Below are positions 28,092 through 36,534 of a stretch of DNA of 64,000 nucleotides, one piece after another (position 1 is the stretch's first letter; every line of letters begins with the position of its first letter). The notes under the pieces are model-generated. The model searched no databases, was not told the DNA's origin, and saw only the letters and a program-made list of their open reading frames with translations. Origin of the DNA: Gracilimonas sp034520725 (GTDB lineage: Bacteria > Bacteroidota > Rhodothermia > Balneolales > Balneolaceae); assembly GCA_034520725.1 (NCBI GenBank), contig JAXHNH010000011.1:124001-188000 (forward strand). Direction: 5' to 3'. Both the position numbers and the translations under genes were made by a program.

Positions 28092-29099
28092 TTAGTTAAA
28101 CTGTTCTAAGAAACGAATGTCGTTGTCATAAAAAGTGCGGATGTCATCAATTCCGTGCCGCAAAATAGCGATACGTTCCACACCCATGCCCCAGGCAAAT
28201 CCGGTGTATTTTTCAGGATCCACCCCGGCGTGCTCGAATACGTTGGGATCTACCATGCCTGAACCCAGTATCTCCAGCCACTTGCCGTCTTTTTCAGATC
28301 CCCACCAAACATCCATTTCCAGGCTTGGTTCGGTAAAAGGAAAGAATCCGGGTCGCAGTCGATATTTGACATCTGAACCAAACATCAGCTTGGCAAAAGT
28401 GATCAGCGTTTCTTTAAGGTCAGCAACGCTTACGTTTTCGTCGATATATAATGCCTCAACCTGATGGAACAGGAAGTATGATTTAGGAGAAACGGCTTCA
28501 TTCCGGTAAACCCGGCCCGGCATGATGGCACGGATCGGCGGTTTGGTGTTTTCCATCAATCTTATTTGAACCGGTGAAGTATGGGTTCTGAGAACTAGAT
28601 CCTGAACATTAGGATCATCACTCTTCCGAACAAAAAAGGTATCCTGTTCATCCCTGGCCGGGTGATTAGGAGGGAAATTCAAGGCTGTGAAGTTATGAAA
28701 ATCGTCTTCGATCTCAGGTCCGTCTGCAATGGTAAAGCCCAGACGGTAAAATATGGACTTCATTTCCTCAAGTGTTTGAGTCAATGGATGCAGGGATCCC
28801 AGAGGATAGGATGGAGGGGTTAAAGTGATGTCGTCTTTTGCACCCAGATCTTTGCTTTGGTCTTGTTCCAGAGAGAGCTTAGCATCTTCAAATTTGGACT
28901 CTGCCAGTGTTTTTACCTGATTCATGGCTTTTCCAACCTCAGCGCGATCCTCTTTGGGAACCTTACCCATATTTTTGAACATGGATTGAACTCTGCCGTT
29001 ACGCGACAAAAATTCCAAACGATAAGCTTCAAGTTGATCCTCGTCTGCAATTTCAAATTGCTGAATATCTTGTTCTAATACTTTTATGTCATCAAGCAT
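28092..29099 (-). CDS. pheS: Phenylalanyl-tRNA synthetase alpha subunit
   Basis: A 335-residue class II synthetase subunit with an N-terminal coiled coil, motif 2 region (MPGRVYRNEAVSPKS), FTEPSLEMDVWW and motif 3 GMGVERIAILRHG. It charges tRNA-Phe together with PheT. The 240-base gap before it contains a repeat pair and the rplT terminator, so pheST probably has its own promoter. Confidence 0.97.
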   Translation of the reverse strand: MLDDIKVLEQDIQQFEIADEDQLEAYRLEFLSRNGRVQSMFKNMGKVPKEDRAEVGKAMNQVKTLAESKFEDAKLSLEQDQSKDLGAKDDITLTPPSYPLGSLHPLTQTLEEMKSIFYRLGFTIADGPEIEDDFHNFTALNFPPNHPARDEQDTFFVRKSDDPNVQDLVLRTHTSPVQIRLMENTKPPIRAIMPGRVYRNEAVSPKSYFLFHQVEALYIDENVSVADLKETLITFAKLMFGSDVKYRLRPGFFPFTEPSLEMDVWWGSEKDGKWLEILGSGMVDPNVFEHAGVDPEKYTGFAWGMGVERIAILRHGIDDIRTFYDNDIRFLEQFN

Positions 29100-29132
29100 G
29101 TGATGCTTTTTGTGTTGTTAATAACTATCCTT

Positions 29133-29239
29133 CGTTCCAACGCAGAGCGTGTGGAACGAGAAGATAATTCTTTATTATTTATGCTCAGTGTCGGTACAAA
29201 AAACCAACCCGACTGGTTCCTACGCTCTGCGTTGGAACC
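29133..29239. repeat. Inverted pair of family B palindromes
   Basis: CGTTCCAACGCAGAGCGTGT-GGAACG (29133-29158) and GGTTCCTACGCTCTGCGTTGGAACC (29215-29239) are the same imperfect palindrome in opposite orientation. The core ACGCTCTGCGTTGGA recurs at 42696, 44534 and, decayed, 44687. Confidence 0.7.
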
Positions 29240-29281
29240 AATAACTGAATCAGGATAATGAGATAATTAACCAATTCCCCA

Positions 29282-29325
29282 AAATAAAAAAACCGGTAAA
29301 CCTTACGAAAAAGATCTACCGGTTT
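29282..29325 (-). terminator. Terminator after rplT
   Basis: Nine-base-pair stem AAACCGGTA / TACCGGTTT with an 18-base loop; on the - strand it is followed by a T-rich run (TTTTTTTATTTT). It separates the thrS-infC-rpmI-rplT transcript from pheST. Confidence 0.75.
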
Positions 29326-29343
29326 ATATAATAAATTATGCAA

Positions 29344-29691
29344 TTAAGCAGTGGCTTCCTTTACAATAGCAGCAAACGTGTCTGCATCGTGTACGGCTAA
29401 ATCTGCAAGTACCTTACGGTTGATCTGCATATCCTTTTGTTTCATCGCGTGGATGAACTTGGAATAGGTAGTACCGTTTAGTCGTGCAGCCGCATTGATG
29501 CGGGTAATCCATAATCGACGGAAATTACGTTTACGGTTCTTCCTATCACGATATTGGTATAGAAGACCTTTCTCTACTGCATTCTTAGCAATAGTGTAAA
29601 CGTTTTTACGCTTGCCCCAGTAACCTTTCGCTTGATTTATAATCTTTTTGCGACGGCGACGGGAAGCCACAAGGTTTAATGAACGTGGCAT
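29344..29691 (-). CDS. rplT: 50S ribosomal protein L20
   Basis: A 115-residue protein with the basic N-terminus RRRKKIINQAKGYWGKRKN and the conserved YQYRDRKNRKRNFRRLWITR. Normal length. Lies 19 bases after rpmI in the standard infC-rpmI-rplT order. Confidence 0.97.
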   Translation of the reverse strand: MPRSLNLVASRRRRKKIINQAKGYWGKRKNVYTIAKNAVEKGLLYQYRDRKNRKRNFRRLWITRINAAARLNGTTYSKFIHAMKQKDMQINRKVLADLAVHDADTFAAIVKEATA

Positions 29692-29710
29692 TTTGTCGTT
29701 AGTTTAATGA

Positions 29711-29911
29711 TTAAAATTTATAAGGGAGCTGCTTTTTAATAGACTTTTCATCGGCCTTATCAACCAATGTGTCTTTACCAAGCTGTCTCTTAGTTTTACT
29801 ACTTTTCTTAGTCAAAATGTGACGCTTAAAAGCTTTCTTACGTTTAATTTTACCGGAACCGGTAACTTTAAACCGCTTTTTAGCTCCACTGTTACTTTTC
29901 ATTTTTGGCAT
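29711..29911 (-). CDS. rpmI: 50S ribosomal protein L35
   Basis: A 66-residue, very basic protein with MPKMKSNSGAKKRFKVTGSG and the KRHILTKKSSKTKRQL segment, as in L35. Normal length and position. Confidence 0.96.
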   Translation of the reverse strand: MPKMKSNSGAKKRFKVTGSGKIKRKKAFKRHILTKKSSKTKRQLGKDTLVDKADEKSIKKQLPYKF

Positions 29912-29986
29912 GGAAATCCACCAACTTTTGTGAAAATTTAAAGACTTATAAAATAGGGAGATTTATAGCCCTACGCAATGAAGGAA

Positions 29987-30529
29987 TTAACTTTTCGAAG
30001 GAGTTAGCATCATGATCATTCTTCGGCCTTCCATATTGGGCGTCGATTCGATCTTGCCAACGTCAGAAAGGTCTTTAGCGAGCTGTAAAAGCAATAATTC
30101 GCCTTTCTCAGTATATAGCATATCGCGTCCACGGAACTGTACGGTAGCTTTAACTTTATCACCGCTTTCCAGGAATTCGCGTGCATGCCGCGTTTTGAAT
30201 TCAAGATCATGATCATCCGTGTTCGGACGGAAGCGAAGCTCTTTCACGGAAACAGTATGCTGCTTCTTTTTGGCTTCTTTTTCTTTTTTCTTTTTCTCGT
30301 ACATGTATTTCCCAAAGTCGATCACCTTACAAACAGGTGGTTTGGCTTTAGGAGCAACTTCTACCAAATCCAGATTAAATGATTCGGCTATTTTAATAGC
30401 ACGATCAACTGTCGTGATCTCATGCTCTTCGTCCGGAGTAATAACCCTAACCTGGGACGCATTTATTTCGTCGTTAATTCGGGGACGATCATCATTTTGT
30501 GGTCGTCTCTGAAAATTTCTTCTTGCGAT
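29987..30529 (-). CDS. infC: Translation initiation factor IF-3, probable ATC start
   Basis: About 180 residues. The first in-frame ATG would be internal and would remove the IF3 N-domain; upstream codons encode RINDEINASQVRVITP and LDLVEVAPKAKPPVCKVID, which are family hallmarks. The frame reaches back to the thrS stop (30548-30550), seven codons before an ATC codon at 30527-30529 that is preceded by GAGG at five bases. No ATG, GTG or TTG fits that position. IF-3 genes in other bacteria use rare AUU/AUC/AUA starts for self-regulation, so ATC is the best call. The C-domain ends ESTPNMEGRRMIMML. Confidence 0.9.
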   Translation of the reverse strand: MARRNFQRRPQNDDRPRINDEINASQVRVITPDEEHEITTVDRAIKIAESFNLDLVEVAPKAKPPVCKVIDFGKYMYEKKKKEKEAKKKQHTVSVKELRFRPNTDDHDLEFKTRHAREFLESGDKVKATVQFRGRDMLYTEKGELLLLQLAKDLSDVGKIESTPNMEGRRMIMMLTPSKS

Positions 30530-30547
30530 AGTAACCTCGTTGTTTTG

Positions 30548-32491
30548 TTAGTCTTTAGGTAAAGCTTTTGTGTTAATTTCTTCTTTAATGTCTGAAAGAA
30601 AGTCAGAAAAATTGAAAGTTCCAATATCTCCATGCTTATGGCGACGTACAGATACCGTATTATCCTCAACCTCCTTCGTACCAACTATTAACATATATGG
30701 TGTCTTACTCGTTTCAGCATCCCGGATCTTTCCACCGATCTGCTCACTGCGCTCATCTATAGACACTCTTACATCTATGTTCAGTAGGGCTTTTTCAATT
30801 TCTTTGGCATATGGGATCTGATCATCGGAGATCGGAAGGATCTTAACCTGCTCAGGTGAGAGCCATAGTGGGAAATCACCGGCAAAGTGTTCGATCAAGA
30901 TACTTGTGAACCGCTCCATAGAGCCGAAAGGAGCCCTGTGAATAATAACCGGTCGGTGTTTTTCATTGTCTGATCCGACATAGGTCAGGTCAAAACGTTC
31001 CGGCATCACGTAATCTACCTGAACCGTTCCAAGCTGCCATTTACGTCCGATGGCATCACGAATGATGAAATCGATCTTGGGACCGTAAAAACTGGCTTCT
31101 CCGCGGGCAATGGTGTAATCGAGTCCCATTTCATCTGCAGCTTCACGGATCTCAGTTTGGGCACGATCCCAATATTCGGAGTTGCCGCCATATTTTTTAT
31201 CGTTGTCATCACGATAAGAAAGACGGATATCGACCGGCATACCAAAGGTGCTGAATACCAGTTGAGTCAGCTCAATGGTGTTCTTAATTTCTTGCTTCAG
31301 TTGGTCGTGCGTACAGTAAATATGTGCATCATCCTGGGTAAACCCACGAACGCGTGATAGCCCGCTCAGTTCACCGGATTGTTCATAACGGTAAACAGAC
31401 CCGAATTCAGCCAGTCTGAGCGGGAGGTCCCTGTAACTTCTCATCTCATTGGAATAGATCCTGTGATGATGAGGGCAGTTCATTGGCTTCAGCATATATT
31501 CCTCGTCATCCACCTCCATAGGGTTGAACTGAGAGTCCTTATAATAAGGATAGTGACCTGAAGTCTTGTACAATTCTATATTGGCGATGTGAGGAGTGAT
31601 GACCTCTTTATAACCACGTTTCTTCTGCTCATCGCGCAAAAAGGCTTCAAGGGTTCTTCGAAGAACGGTTCCGTTTGGTAACCACATAGGCAGGCCACTG
31701 CCCACCATGTTGTCGATCATGTAGATTCCAAGCTCTTTTCCGAGCTTGCGGTGATCACGCTTTTTAGCTTCTTCAATCCTGTTGAGATGCTCTTCCAGTA
31801 ATTTCTGTTTTGGAAAGCTGATCCCATAGATTCTGGTCAGCTGCTTGCTGTCAGAGTCGCCGCGCCAGTAGGCACCGGCAAGACTTGTCAGCTTAATAGC
31901 TTTTACGTCTCCCGTAGACGGAATGTGCGGGCCACGACAAAGATCCGTGAAATTGCCCTGTTCATAAAAAGTGATTGTTCCGTCTTCAAGATCTTCGATC
32001 AGGTCCACTTTATATTCATTGCCTCTATCTTTGTAGAAGGAGAGGGCTTCATCTTTACTGACATCCCTGCGCTCGAATTCAGATTTCTTCCGAGCCATTT
32101 CGATGAATTTCTTCTCGATCTTTGGAAGATCTTCCTGGTTGATCTGCTTGTCCCCAAAATCGATGTCGTAATAGAATCCGCTTTCGATGGGAGGTCCAAT
32201 ACCAAATTTTGCCTCAGGGTACAATTCCTGTACGGCTTCAGCGAGCAGGTGGGCAGATGAATGCCAAAAAGTGTATTTACCGTCTTCGCTGTCCCAGGTA
32301 TTTATAGTGATATTAGCATCTTCGGTGATAGGCCTGTCAAGGTCTATGATCTCTCCGTTCACAGTAACACTGAGCGCGGCACGAGCTAAGCCCGCAGCAA
32401 TCGATTGTGCTACTTCCAAACCTGTAATACCTGATGAATATTCTCGTTCGCTTCCGTCCGGTAAAGTTAAAGTAATTTTTTGGTCAGCCAT
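30548..32491 (-). CDS. thrS: Threonyl-tRNA synthetase
   Basis: A 647-residue protein of normal length: TGS domain (LPDGSEREYSSGITGLEVA), editing domain with HSSAHLLAEAVQELYP, class II core with the Zn-binding Cys/His in KPMNCPHHH, motif 2 EFGSVYRYEQSGEL, motif 3 region HRAPFGSMERF and a C-terminal anticodon-binding domain. First gene of the - strand block; infC follows in the same frame after 18 bases. The 168-base gap to the divergent kinase gene must hold both promoters, but no clear elements are seen. Confidence 0.98.
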   Translation of the reverse strand: MADQKITLTLPDGSEREYSSGITGLEVAQSIAAGLARAALSVTVNGEIIDLDRPITEDANITINTWDSEDGKYTFWHSSAHLLAEAVQELYPEAKFGIGPPIESGFYYDIDFGDKQINQEDLPKIEKKFIEMARKKSEFERRDVSKDEALSFYKDRGNEYKVDLIEDLEDGTITFYEQGNFTDLCRGPHIPSTGDVKAIKLTSLAGAYWRGDSDSKQLTRIYGISFPKQKLLEEHLNRIEEAKKRDHRKLGKELGIYMIDNMVGSGLPMWLPNGTVLRRTLEAFLRDEQKKRGYKEVITPHIANIELYKTSGHYPYYKDSQFNPMEVDDEEYMLKPMNCPHHHRIYSNEMRSYRDLPLRLAEFGSVYRYEQSGELSGLSRVRGFTQDDAHIYCTHDQLKQEIKNTIELTQLVFSTFGMPVDIRLSYRDDNDKKYGGNSEYWDRAQTEIREAADEMGLDYTIARGEASFYGPKIDFIIRDAIGRKWQLGTVQVDYVMPERFDLTYVGSDNEKHRPVIIHRAPFGSMERFTSILIEHFAGDFPLWLSPEQVKILPISDDQIPYAKEIEKALLNIDVRVSIDERSEQIGGKIRDAETSKTPYMLIVGTKEVEDNTVSVRRHKHGDIGTFNFSDFLSDIKEEINTKALPKD

Positions 32492-32659
32492 TCAATATTT
32501 AAATTCTCAAAATTCTTAATGCCTGTAAGATAAAAAAAATGGAATGCACACACAGCCTTATTCCTGAGATATTTTTTTATAAATTGTAATTGGTATTGCT
32601 AGACTATAAATGGGATATTCGATCGGCAAATAACTAAGATACTGTAGCACAGAAACTTC

Positions 32660-34816
32660 ATGATATTTAATTCCGAAGTAAGTTTCTTTGACGCTCAGCC
32701 CATGTTCATATGCGAACAGGCTACGTTGAAGATCTTGGATGTAAATAAAGCAGCAACTGACCTTTTAGGCTTTTCTAAGAAATATATGGTCGGTAAAAAG
32801 ATCCTGAAGCTGGGTTCAAAAGTGGATCCTTCCACTTTGAAACTGGGTAGTAAAGCCCAAAAAAAGCTGAATTCAAATGATATCTGGGAGTTTGGCTGCG
32901 AGGATGGAGGGAAGAAATACTTTCAGCTTTCGGCTCATATGATCAAATATACAGGCGATCCGTCGAAACTGGTCATAGCTCATAATATCACAGACCTGAT
33001 CACTAAAAAATTCACAAGGGGTGAGTTACTATCGAGTCAGATCAGTTTTAATAATTTTCCATTGGCTGAGATCGAATGGGATGCAAATATGAATATCACC
33101 CGATGGTCAAAAAAGGCCGAAGAGTTATTTGGTTACGCTTCGCAGGAAGCGGTTTCGGTACAAGGGATGATCAGGGAATTCATTCATGAGGATGATCTTG
33201 ATTTTGTGATGCATCAGATAGAGAGGACCCTGGATGAGGGAGGCAAGGAATTCACGGTCATCAACAGAAATGTAACCAAAAGCGGCAAGGTTATTTATTG
33301 TGAGTGGTATAATTCTATTCTGTATGACAGTGATAATAATTTGGTTTCTGTGTATTCACTGACACATAACGTGACTGACAGAGAAGAGGCACTGCTGGAA
33401 ACCAAAAGAAGTATGACGAGTTATCAGGACCTTTTTAATTCGATCAGCGATGCCATTTATCTGTTGAACAAGGAAGGCCATATCATCGAAGTAAATGAAG
33501 GTCTTGAACAGACCTTTGGTTACAAGCGGAATGAAGTGGTAGGTAAGCATAACAGGATACTTGCTGCTCCCGGTAAATATGATGAGGAACGAATTGAAGA
33601 GATCATTGATAAAGGAGAAGAAGGCTTAACCTATAAATATGAGGGCTGGGGACGAAAGAACAATGGAGAGATCTTTCCCACCGAATTTCTGGTGAATACC
33701 GGTAACTATTTTGGGGAAGAAGTACTTATTATTATTGAAAGAGATATAAGTGAACGCAAGGCATCTGAAGAAGCCCTCAAACAGCGGGAAGGTCTGCTAA
33801 GTAAATTATTTAATTCCACACCGATCGGTATCGCATTATTGAATGCCCATCGTGAAGTAGAGATGGTGAATGATGGTTTTGAGCAGCTTTTTGGTTACCC
33901 TGAAAATGAATTGAAAGGACTTGAGCTGGATAAACTGATAGTTCCGGAAAGTGAGCATGAGGCAGCCGTAAAATTAAGTGAGAGTGAGAAGGTAAAACAA
34001 GTCACTCAAAAGCGAATTCGTAAAGACGGTGCTGTTATTGATGTGATCATTTATGTAGTTCCTGTGATCGTGGAAAAGAATATCGTTGGGATATATGGGT
34101 TGTATGTAGATATCACAGACCGAATACAGGCCGAGAACAAGATCTATGAGTCACTGCGTGAAAAGGAAATGCTGCTGGCTGAGGTCCATCATCGCGTAAA
34201 GAATAATCTGGCCGTTATCACAGGCTTGCTGGAATTACAAACCTATTCAGCCGAGAGTGATTCTGCCAAGCGCATTCTAAGGGAAAGTCAGATGCGGGTG
34301 AATTCCATAGCCCTGGTCCATGAGAAGCTGTATAAGAGTGAGGATTTTTCTGAAGTAGATCTTGGCCAGTATTTTGATGAGCTCAGTGATGTGATATACC
34401 AAACGCTCAAACAAAAAGATAAGAATGTCAGGATCATTCTGGACGTAGAGGATGTCAAGCTGCCTATCATTCAGGCCATTCCCTGCGGATTGATATTGAA
34501 TGAGCTTCTGACCAACAGCATGAAACATGCATTTGAAGGCATAAGTGAAGGTGAAATCAGTATAAATCTGAGACAAGAATGTGACAGCATCTTCTTTGTG
34601 ATGTGCGATAATGGGGTTGGAATGCCGGATGATATGAATGCAGATATAAATACTTCCATGGGAATGACGCTGATCAAAACCCTGGCTAAACAGCTGGGTG
34701 CTTCCTGGGATCTTGATTCAAAGGATGGAACATGCTTTAAGTTTAATTTTGAGAAGAAGCCGAACGAAAAGTTTGATGGGCCGGATAAAGCAAAGCTGAC
34801 CAAGGCTGTAAGCTGA
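32660..34816 (+). CDS. Multi-PAS sensor histidine kinase (HisKA_2 / HWE-like)
   Basis: A 718-residue soluble protein with no transmembrane segment. About four PAS domains run from residue 10 to 500 (for example FNSISDAIYLLNKEGHIIEV and FNSTPIGIALLNAHREVEMV), followed by a HisKA_2 dimerisation domain with EVHHRVKNNLAVI (H510/H511) and a HATPase with LILNELLTNSMKHAF and DNGVGMPDD. Cytoplasmic PAS input suggests sensing of redox state, light or a small ligand; none can be named. No response regulator lies next to it, so it is an orphan kinase. Confidence 0.88.
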   Translation: MIFNSEVSFFDAQPMFICEQATLKILDVNKAATDLLGFSKKYMVGKKILKLGSKVDPSTLKLGSKAQKKLNSNDIWEFGCEDGGKKYFQLSAHMIKYTGDPSKLVIAHNITDLITKKFTRGELLSSQISFNNFPLAEIEWDANMNITRWSKKAEELFGYASQEAVSVQGMIREFIHEDDLDFVMHQIERTLDEGGKEFTVINRNVTKSGKVIYCEWYNSILYDSDNNLVSVYSLTHNVTDREEALLETKRSMTSYQDLFNSISDAIYLLNKEGHIIEVNEGLEQTFGYKRNEVVGKHNRILAAPGKYDEERIEEIIDKGEEGLTYKYEGWGRKNNGEIFPTEFLVNTGNYFGEEVLIIIERDISERKASEEALKQREGLLSKLFNSTPIGIALLNAHREVEMVNDGFEQLFGYPENELKGLELDKLIVPESEHEAAVKLSESEKVKQVTQKRIRKDGAVIDVIIYVVPVIVEKNIVGIYGLYVDITDRIQAENKIYESLREKEMLLAEVHHRVKNNLAVITGLLELQTYSAESDSAKRILRESQMRVNSIALVHEKLYKSEDFSEVDLGQYFDELSDVIYQTLKQKDKNVRIILDVEDVKLPIIQAIPCGLILNELLTNSMKHAFEGISEGEISINLRQECDSIFFVMCDNGVGMPDDMNADINTSMGMTLIKTLAKQLGASWDLDSKDGTCFKFNFEKKPNEKFDGPDKAKLTKAVS

Positions 34817-34834
34817 AAGAGAAGAGAGGTAAAG

Positions 34835-34908
34835 TGCGTCCTACTGGATTCGAACCAGTGACCTCTGCAATGTCAATGCAACGCTCTAACCAACTGAGCT
34901 AAGGACGC
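34835..34908 (-). tRNA. tRNA-Val (anticodon GAC)
   Basis: On the - strand the 74-base sequence folds as a cloverleaf: acceptor GCGTCCT / AGGACGC, D-arm GCTCAGTTGGTTAGAGC, anticodon arm TTGCA-TTGACAT-TGCAG with GAC at positions 34-36, T-arm ACTGG-TTCGAAT-CCAGT, discriminator A. CCA is not encoded. Confidence 0.95.
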
Positions 34909-34930
34909 ATTTATTTCTAGATCAAGGCTC

Positions 34931-34963
34931 CAAATATAGGCACCTTTTCGGGAGTATTACAAC
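34931..34963 (-). promoter_or_regulatory. Bacteroidota-type promoter for tRNA-Val
   Basis: On the - strand GTTG, a 21-base spacer and TATATTTG match the TTTG-N19-21-TAnnTTTG consensus and lie about 22 bases before the tRNA. Supported by position and consensus only. Confidence 0.5.
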
Positions 34964-34999
34964 GGAAGTTTTGGATTATTTGTGCGTGCTGTATTTGTG

Positions 35000-35266
35000 A
35001 ATCGGTCCATCTCTAATCGATCGACCGGTGAATCGTTAATCAAAAGAGGCTGAACTGCGAATCACCGATGGACCGAATGACCGAATCACCGATTTGGTGT
35101 TGGTGGGGAGTGGGGGAAATGTTTAATCATTGAGTTTCGCCAAAGCCGAGATATTTCACTTCGTCCAAAAAATTGTCTTCACAAAGAACAAATCGGTCCA
35201 TCGATCTATCGGTCGTTCGGTGAATCGTTAATCAAATGAGACCGAACTGCGAATCACCGATTTGGT
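35000..35266. repeat. Family A repeat block, copy 1 (two units around a 94-base spacer)
   Basis: Unit 1 (35000-35096) reads from AATCGGTCCAT to ACCGATTTGG; unit 2 (35190-35266) repeats it with a deletion. The spacer starts TGTTGGTGGGGAG and ends CTTCACAAAGAAC. Each unit contains many inverted short words (CGGTGAATCG / CGAATCACCG), so it can form a long imperfect hairpin. The block ends two bases from the stop codon of the gene at 35269. Confidence 0.8.
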
Positions 35267-35268
35267 TT

Positions 35269-35629
35269 TTAATGCAGTTTCTTCCTTGTGGTTTGAACGC
35301 TTTTCACAAAGATGGAAATGAGCTCATTGCATTCTTTCAAACCATTTAGGATATACTTATCAGATTCATATAAATTAGAGAGCTGAATAATTTTTAGACA
35401 AACATATGATTCCCTAAGCTCTTTGAGAATCAAGCTGAAGCTTGTGAATAAAATCCTTCAAAGATTCTGCACTTCTTGCCTCGCCGTAATTCAAGGCAGG
35501 AGAGGTGCCGCTTCTTATTAATTGCCCGGATAAATGATTACCGGCTTTGGTTGAAGGGATATCATCAAGAATTTTTATGATCAGTACTGAAAATTTAATC
35601 AATCGGTCTTCTAAGTCTGCTTTGTTCAT
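35269..35629 (-). CDS. Four-helix-bundle protein, S23 / 23S rRNA intervening-sequence family (one frameshift)
   Basis: The first 65 codons encode a typical S23-family start (residues LEDRLIKFSVLIIKILDDIP and ...GNHLSGQLIRSGTSPALNYG, then AESLKDFIHKLQL). A frame change near 35425 is needed, after which KELRESYVCLKIIQL and LKECNELISIFVKS continue the bundle to a stop at 35269-35271, giving about 119 residues, the family's usual length. Function of free-standing members is unknown; relatives are encoded in 23S rRNA intervening sequences and the DGR accessory protein Avd shares the fold. The gene sits exactly between two repeat blocks. Confidence 0.8.
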
Positions 35630-35695
35630 AGCAATAGGCTTTGTTATGTTTTAAAAAGTTAGAGCAGTTTCAAAGGCAATCCTTACAAAAAAATA

Positions 35696-35980
35696 AATCG
35701 ATCTATCGGTTGTTCGGTGAATCGTTAATCAAAAGAGGCTGAACTGCGAATCACCGATGGACCGAATGACCGAATCACCGATTTGGTGTTGGTGGGGAGA
35801 ATGGAAGAATGTTTAATCATTGAGCTTCGCCAAAGGCGAGATTTTTTCACTTCGCCCAAAAAATGTCTTCACAAAGAACAAATCGGTCCATCGATCTATC
35901 GGTCGTTCGGTGAATCGTTAATCAAAAGAGGCTGAACTGCGAGTCACCGATGGTCCGAGCAACCGAATCACCGATTTGGT
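35696..35980. repeat. Family A repeat block, copy 2
   Basis: Same order as the block at 35000: unit (35696-35786), spacer (TGTTGGTGGGGAG to CACAAAGAAC), unit (35880-35980), in the same orientation. Spacer sequences of the two blocks are clearly homologous (GTTTAATCATTGAG shared), so the whole about 280-base block has been duplicated around the four-helix-bundle gene. The rest of the gap to nusB has only a possible -7 element. Confidence 0.82.
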
Positions 35981-36029
35981 AGAGAGTTAAAATTTTACTT
36001 CACGGTACACAATTGTTTGAACAAACCCG

Positions 36030-36037
36030 TATCTTTG
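36030..36037 (+). promoter_or_regulatory. Possible -7 element before nusB
   Basis: TATCTTTG fits TAnnTTTG and lies 26 bases before the nusB start. No well-spaced -33 TTTG is seen, so this is tentative. Confidence 0.3.
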
Positions 36038-36063
36038 GCGCTCATTAAGATTAGTTATTTGGC

Positions 36064-36534
36064 ATGATAAAACGCAGACAAGTTAGAGAAACTGTTCTCA
36101 AAGCAATTTACGCTTACCAGCTGAGCAAGGATAGCTCACAGCATATTGTGGACACGCTCATCAAAAAACAAGAATTTACTAAAGATAAAGAGCTGCGAAG
36201 ATTTGCCGAGAAACTCTTCTTCAGAACGCTGGAGCACGAAGAAGAACTCGACGAAGTCATAGTTGATCATATCAAAAACTGGGATATTCAAAGGCTCGCG
36301 ATCATCGATCGGCTCATATTGAAAATGGCGATCTGCGAGTTGTTGTACTTTGAGGAGATCCCCACAAAAGTAAGCATAAATGAAGCCATCGAGATCTCAA
36401 AACGATATTCGACGGCAAAATCAGGTCGCTTTATAAACGGAATTTTAGATGCTGCGTTGACCGACCTTAATGATTCAGGACGTATAAATAAGAAAGGACG
36501 AGGACTGATTCAAAAAACGCTGGGTTCACAGTAA
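36064..36534 (+). CDS. nusB: Transcription antitermination factor NusB
   Basis: A 156-residue all-helical protein with RRQVRETVLKAIYAYQ at the N-terminus, IDRLILKMAICELLYFEEIPTKVSINEAI and YSTAKSGRFINGILD towards the C-terminus, all NusB hallmarks. NusB with NusE acts in rRNA antitermination. Stop and the next ATG are directly adjacent. Confidence 0.95.
   Translation: MIKRRQVRETVLKAIYAYQLSKDSSQHIVDTLIKKQEFTKDKELRRFAEKLFFRTLEHEEELDEVIVDHIKNWDIQRLAIIDRLILKMAICELLYFEEIPTKVSINEAIEISKRYSTAKSGRFINGILDAALTDLNDSGRINKKGRGLIQKTLGSQ

Noticed and set aside
35269..35629. Avd-like accessory gene of a diversity-generating retroelement
   Set aside because: The fold is related, but no reverse transcriptase, template repeat or variable repeat is seen in the window.
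35000..35980. Possible CRISPR array
   Set aside because: Units are about 95 bases long, internally palindromic, with only two per block and homologous rather than unique spacers; no cas genes.
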